Assembly: GCA_027065245.1 (NCBI GenBank)
Contig: JAMOOS010000221.1
Location: 1-8,989, forward strand
Origin: Desulfuromonadaceae bacterium
Lineage (GTDB): Bacteria > Desulfobacterota > Desulfuromonadia > Desulfuromonadales > Desulfuromonadaceae
Length of the DNA: 8,989 bases
Reading direction: 5' to 3'
A model generated the notes under the pieces. That model did not search any database. It saw nothing but the letters and a program-made list of their open reading frames with translations, and had not been told where the DNA came from. A program made the position numbers and the translations under genes. This document shows, piece by piece, positions 6,531-8,989 of the stretch. How positions within the stretch are numbered: the stretch's first letter is position 1; every line of letters begins with the position of its first letter.

Positions 6531-6553
6531 TTGTGAACTAAATAGGTTATAGT
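6524..6553 (+). promoter_or_regulatory. purD: candidate promoter for purD
   Basis: TATAGT (6548-6553) matches the -10 consensus at five of six positions. TTAACC (6524-6529) matches the -35 box at four of six, at a spacing of 18 bp. This would place the start of transcription near 6560, giving a leader of about 50 bases with a GGTGC/GCACC hairpin (6558-6575) and the ribosome binding site AAGGA (6597-6601). Confidence 0.45.
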
Positions 6554-6610
6554 TTATGGTGCCCGACATCGCACCGGACAGCAAAGCCGGATAGCAAAGG
6601 AATACACGCA

Positions 6611-7891
6611 ATGAAGATATTGGTTGTAGGTGGTGGCGGCCGTGAGCACGCCTTGGTATGGAAGATCGCGCAATCTCCTCTGGTGGAGAAGATATACTGT
6701 GCGCCGGGCAATCCCGGTATCGCTGCCCTGGCGGAAAATGTTCCCCTGGCGGTGGACGATATCGCCGGTTTATGTGCCTTTGCGCGCGATAACGCCATCG
6801 ACCTCACCGTGGTGGGGCCGGAATTGCCTCTGACTCTGGGGATCGCCGATACCTTCAAGCAGGCCGGGCTGGCGATCTTCGGCCCCAGCAAGGCGGCGGC
6901 GCGCATTGAGGGCAGCAAGGGTTTTTCCAAGGATCTGATGCGTAAATATGGCATAAAAACTGCTGATTACGCCTCGTTTGATCAACGTGACGCCGCGGTG
7001 GCCTATATCCGTGCGCACGGTGCGCCCATCGTCATCAAGGCCGACGGTCTGGCGGCGGGTAAAGGGGTTATTCTGGCGCAGAGCGAAGAGGAGGCCATTG
7101 CCGCCGTCGACGATATTCTGGTCAATAAAAAATTCGGCGCTGCTGGCAGCTCGCTGGTTATTGAAGAATTTCTGCGCGGCGAGGAGGCATCGTTTTTTGC
7201 CTTTACCGATGGCAAAAATGTGCTGCCGCTGGCGTCGTCGCAGGATCACAAGCAGATTTTCGACGGCGACAAAGGGCCCAATACCGGCGGCATGGGCGCT
7301 TACTCGCCAGCGCCGGTGGTTAATGATGCCCTGTACCAGCGCATTGTTGCCGAGGTGGTGCAGCCCACCATCGACGGTATGGCGGCGGAAGGGTGCCCCT
7401 ATTGCGGTATCCTCTTTGTCGGTCTGATGATAGAAAACGACGATTTCAAGGTGCTGGAGTTTAACGCCCGTTTCGGCGATCCCGAAGCGCAGCCGCTGCT
7501 GATGCGGATGAAGTCCGATGTGGTGCCGGTGCTTCTCGACTGTGCCCGCGGCGAGTTGACGACCACCGCGCTGGAATGGCACGACAGCGCCGCCGTGTGC
7601 GTAGTGCTGGCCAGCGCCGGATATCCCGGCAGCTACAGCAAGGGTGATGTTATCAACGGTATCGACGCCGCCAATGCCATCGACGGTGTGCACGTGTTTC
7701 ACGCTGGTACCGCTGCCAGAGATGGCGCCATTGTTACCGCTGGCGGGCGGGTGCTGGGGGTTACCGGTATCGGCGCCGATGTGGCGGCCGCCATCGAAAC
7801 CGCCTATGCCGGTACCCGCGCCATCAGCTGGCCGGGGATGCAACTGCGCAGTGATATCGGTCGCAAGGCTTTAAACCGAGAAGGAAAATAA
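6611..7891 (+). CDS. purD: phosphoribosylamine-glycine ligase (GAR synthetase)
   Basis: ATP-dependent ligase of the ATP-grasp family that joins glycine to phosphoribosylamine, the second step of de novo purine synthesis. At 426 residues it has the usual length. The N-terminal domain starts MKILVVGGGGREHALVWKIA. The segment VVGPELPL follows, then IEGSKGFSKDLM before the ATP-grasp part. K143 in VIKADGLAAGKG is an ATP-contacting lysine. GPNTGGMGAYSPAP begins at 222, and the metal-binding E283 and N285 sit in LEFNARFGDPE. The C-terminal part has the family's PGSYSKGDVI. ATG 6611 is preceded by AAGGA nine bases upstream. purE starts 6 bp after the stop, and its ribosome binding site lies inside the end of purD, so the two are co-transcribed and perhaps translationally coupled. 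Confidence 0.98.
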   Translation: MKILVVGGGGREHALVWKIAQSPLVEKIYCAPGNPGIAALAENVPLAVDDIAGLCAFARDNAIDLTVVGPELPLTLGIADTFKQAGLAIFGPSKAAARIEGSKGFSKDLMRKYGIKTADYASFDQRDAAVAYIRAHGAPIVIKADGLAAGKGVILAQSEEEAIAAVDDILVNKKFGAAGSSLVIEEFLRGEEASFFAFTDGKNVLPLASSQDHKQIFDGDKGPNTGGMGAYSPAPVVNDALYQRIVAEVVQPTIDGMAAEGCPYCGILFVGLMIENDDFKVLEFNARFGDPEAQPLLMRMKSDVVPVLLDCARGELTTTALEWHDSAAVCVVLASAGYPGSYSKGDVINGIDAANAIDGVHVFHAGTAARDGAIVTAGGRVLGVTGIGADVAAAIETAYAGTRAISWPGMQLRSDIGRKALNREGK

Positions 7892-7897
7892 ACGGCC

Positions 7898-8431
7898 ATG
7901 ACTGAAAAACAGCCCGTGATCGGAATTCTGATGGGCAGCGACTCCGACTACGCCGTGATGAGCGCGGCGGCCAAGGTTCTCAAGGAGTTTGCCGTGCCGT
8001 TTGAGATGATTGTTTCTAGCGCCCACCGCTCGCCGGAGCGTACGGCGCAATACGCCGCTTCAGCCGCGCAGCGCGGCATAAAAGCGCTTATTGTCGGTGC
8101 CGGAGCTGCCGCCCATCTGGCCGGTGTAGTGGCGGCGGAAACCACCCTGCCGGTGATCGGTGTTCCCATCGACAGCTCGACCCTTAAGGGGATGGACGCG
8201 TTGCTGGCCACGGTGCAGATGCCCGGTGGTATTCCGGTGGCCACCATGGCCATTGGCAGTGCCGGCGCTAAAAATGCCGCCATTTTTGCCGTGCAGATGC
8301 TGGCGCTCGACGACGGGGATCTGGCGGACAAGATGCGCAGTTACCGCGCCGATATGGCTGCGGCAGTGGCGCAGAAGAGTGATCGCTTGCAGCAGCGTCT
8401 GGCCGAAGACGGATTGCTGCAGATTTACTGA
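7898..8431 (+). CDS. purE: N5-carboxyaminoimidazole ribonucleotide mutase (class I PurE)
   Basis: Moves the carboxyl group of N5-CAIR to give CAIR in de novo purine synthesis. At 177 residues it is a little longer than the common 160-170 at the C-terminus. The class I pattern is clear: GILMGSDSD (9-17), SAHRSPER (41-48, catalytic H43), VGAGAAAHLAG (66-76), PIDSSTLKGMDALLATVQMP (90-109) and VATMAIG (114-120). The animal-type class II enzymes have a different active-site sequence. The class I mutase normally depends on PurK to make its substrate; no purK is beside it in the visible part. AAGGA (7881-7885) inside the end of purD is the likely ribosome binding site, 12 bases from ATG, a rather long spacing. 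Confidence 0.97.
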   Translation: MTEKQPVIGILMGSDSDYAVMSAAAKVLKEFAVPFEMIVSSAHRSPERTAQYAASAAQRGIKALIVGAGAAAHLAGVVAAETTLPVIGVPIDSSTLKGMDALLATVQMPGGIPVATMAIGSAGAKNAAIFAVQMLALDDGDLADKMRSYRADMAAAVAQKSDRLQQRLAEDGLLQIY

Positions 8432-8470
8432 TACCATCACAGGTGCGGCGCCCTGGCTGCCGTCCTGACA

Positions 8471-8476
8471 AAGGAG
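8471..8476 (+). promoter_or_regulatory. ribosome binding site deciding a TTG start
   Basis: AAGGAG lies seven bases before TTG 8484, an ideal spacing. The first in-frame ATG (8505) has no comparable site, so TTG is taken as the start of the ResB-like gene. Confidence 0.7.
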
Positions 8477-8483
8477 AACAACC

Positions 8484-8989
8484 TTGAGTAGCAAACAACG
8501 CGGTATGGCGGGGGCAGTGTGGGATTTTTTCTGCTCGCTAAAACTGGCGATATTTACCCTGATTACCCTGGCGGTGACATCTATCATTGGCACTGTCATC
8601 GAACAGAACCTCACCCGCCAGCAGTATCTGCGCGTGTTCAGTGAGAAAACCTACAACGCGCTGAATAAATTACAGTTTTTTGACATGTACCATTCGTGGT
8701 GGTTCATCGCCCTGCTGGTGCTGTTCTGTATCAACCTCATTTGCTGCTCCATCAAACGCTTTCCGCGCGTGTGGCGCATCGTCCACAATCCGGTACTTAC
8801 CCCCGATGACAAGATGCTTAAAGCCTTTTCCAACAACGACGAGGTGCGGGTTAAAGGGGACCTGGCCAGCTGGAGCGCGCGCATGGAGGAGTTTCTACGC
8901 GATAATTTTGCCGCGCCGCGTAAAACGGTTACCGAATCCGGCGTGTACCTGTATGCGGAAAAAAACCGCTTTTCCCGCTTGGGTGTCTA
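8484..8989 (+). CDS. ResB-like cytochrome c biogenesis membrane protein (3' partial)
   Basis: The frame starts at TTG 8484 after a good ribosome binding site and stays open to the right edge, giving 168 residues of an N-terminal part. It begins MSSKQRGMAGAVWDFF, then has a membrane segment at about 19-38 (LKLAIFTLITLAV...). The family signature GTVIEQN (36-42), close to the common GTVIPQN, is followed by QQYLRVF and by LQFFDMYHSWWF. A second membrane segment lies at about 72-90 (WFIALLVLFCINLICCSI), after which comes the basic stretch KRFPRVWR and a soluble region. ResB (Ccs1) works with ResC/CcsA in system II attachment of haem to c-type cytochromes at the outer face of the inner membrane. 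It lies 52 bp after purE on the same strand; read-through from the purine genes is possible, but a functional link is not evident. Confidence in the family is high; the exact role is inferred. Confidence 0.88.
   Translation, partial: MSSKQRGMAGAVWDFFCSLKLAIFTLITLAVTSIIGTVIEQNLTRQQYLRVFSEKTYNALNKLQFFDMYHSWWFIALLVLFCINLICCSIKRFPRVWRIVHNPVLTPDDKMLKAFSNNDEVRVKGDLASWSARMEEFLRDNFAAPRKTVTESGVYLYAEKNRFSRLGV

Noticed and set aside
6554..6610. Known riboswitch class upstream of purD
   Set aside because: The leader has only short stems (GGTGC/GCACC and CCGG/CCGG) and does not match the purine, PRPP, tetrahydrofolate or c-di-GMP riboswitch layouts that I know.
6770..7843. A 357-codon open frame on the minus strand opposite purD
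   Set aside because: Same reasoning: it is fully within purD and the product has no family features.

Overview
The window reads as a chromosomal, GC-rich, coding-dense segment of a Gram-negative bacterium. All seven protein genes lie on the + strand. The combination of a PAS-GGDEF-EAL signalling protein, a stand-alone RACo-type ASKHA ATPase, purH-purD-purE, and a ResB-type cytochrome c maturation protein directly after purE suggests a deltaproteobacterium of the Desulfuromonas/Pelobacter/Geobacter kind. That placement is inferred from gene content and protein style, not from a search.

Layout. Positions 1-1963 hold the 3' part of a PAS-PAS-GGDEF-EAL cyclic-di-GMP protein that is open at the left edge. 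Positions 2096-3223 encode alanine racemase (alr). It is followed after 12 bp, with a strong ribosome binding site, by a 407-residue ASKHA-fold ATPase related to the activators of corrinoid proteins but lacking their usual N-terminal ferredoxin domain (3236-4459). Positions 4460-4912 are non-coding and contain the most unusual structure of the window. A pair of related hairpin repeats in opposite orientation forms the outer ends (4458-4757). Inside them a perfect 40-bp direct repeat brackets a second inverted pair of REP sequences of the TGTAGGAGCG...CGCGA type (4538-4653). It looks like a REPIN-type element nested inside another repeat. Positions 4913-8431 hold purH, purD and purE. From 8484 to the right edge is the N-terminal part of a ResB-like membrane protein that begins with TTG.

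How the genes work together. PurD, PurE and PurH carry out an early, a middle and the last two steps of de novo purine synthesis up to IMP. PurE and PurD are 6 bp apart and surely co-transcribed. purD is preceded by a 132-bp gap with a good -10 box and overlapping hairpins, so it may have its own promoter or be modulated there. Alr supplies D-alanine for peptidoglycan, and the downstream ATPase is probably co-transcribed with it, although no functional link is evident. The ResB-like protein presumably starts a cytochrome c biogenesis locus that continues beyond the window.

I see no tRNA, rRNA, CRISPR array, transposase or phage gene. No entirely new protein system is apparent; the nested repeat element is the best candidate for something undescribed.
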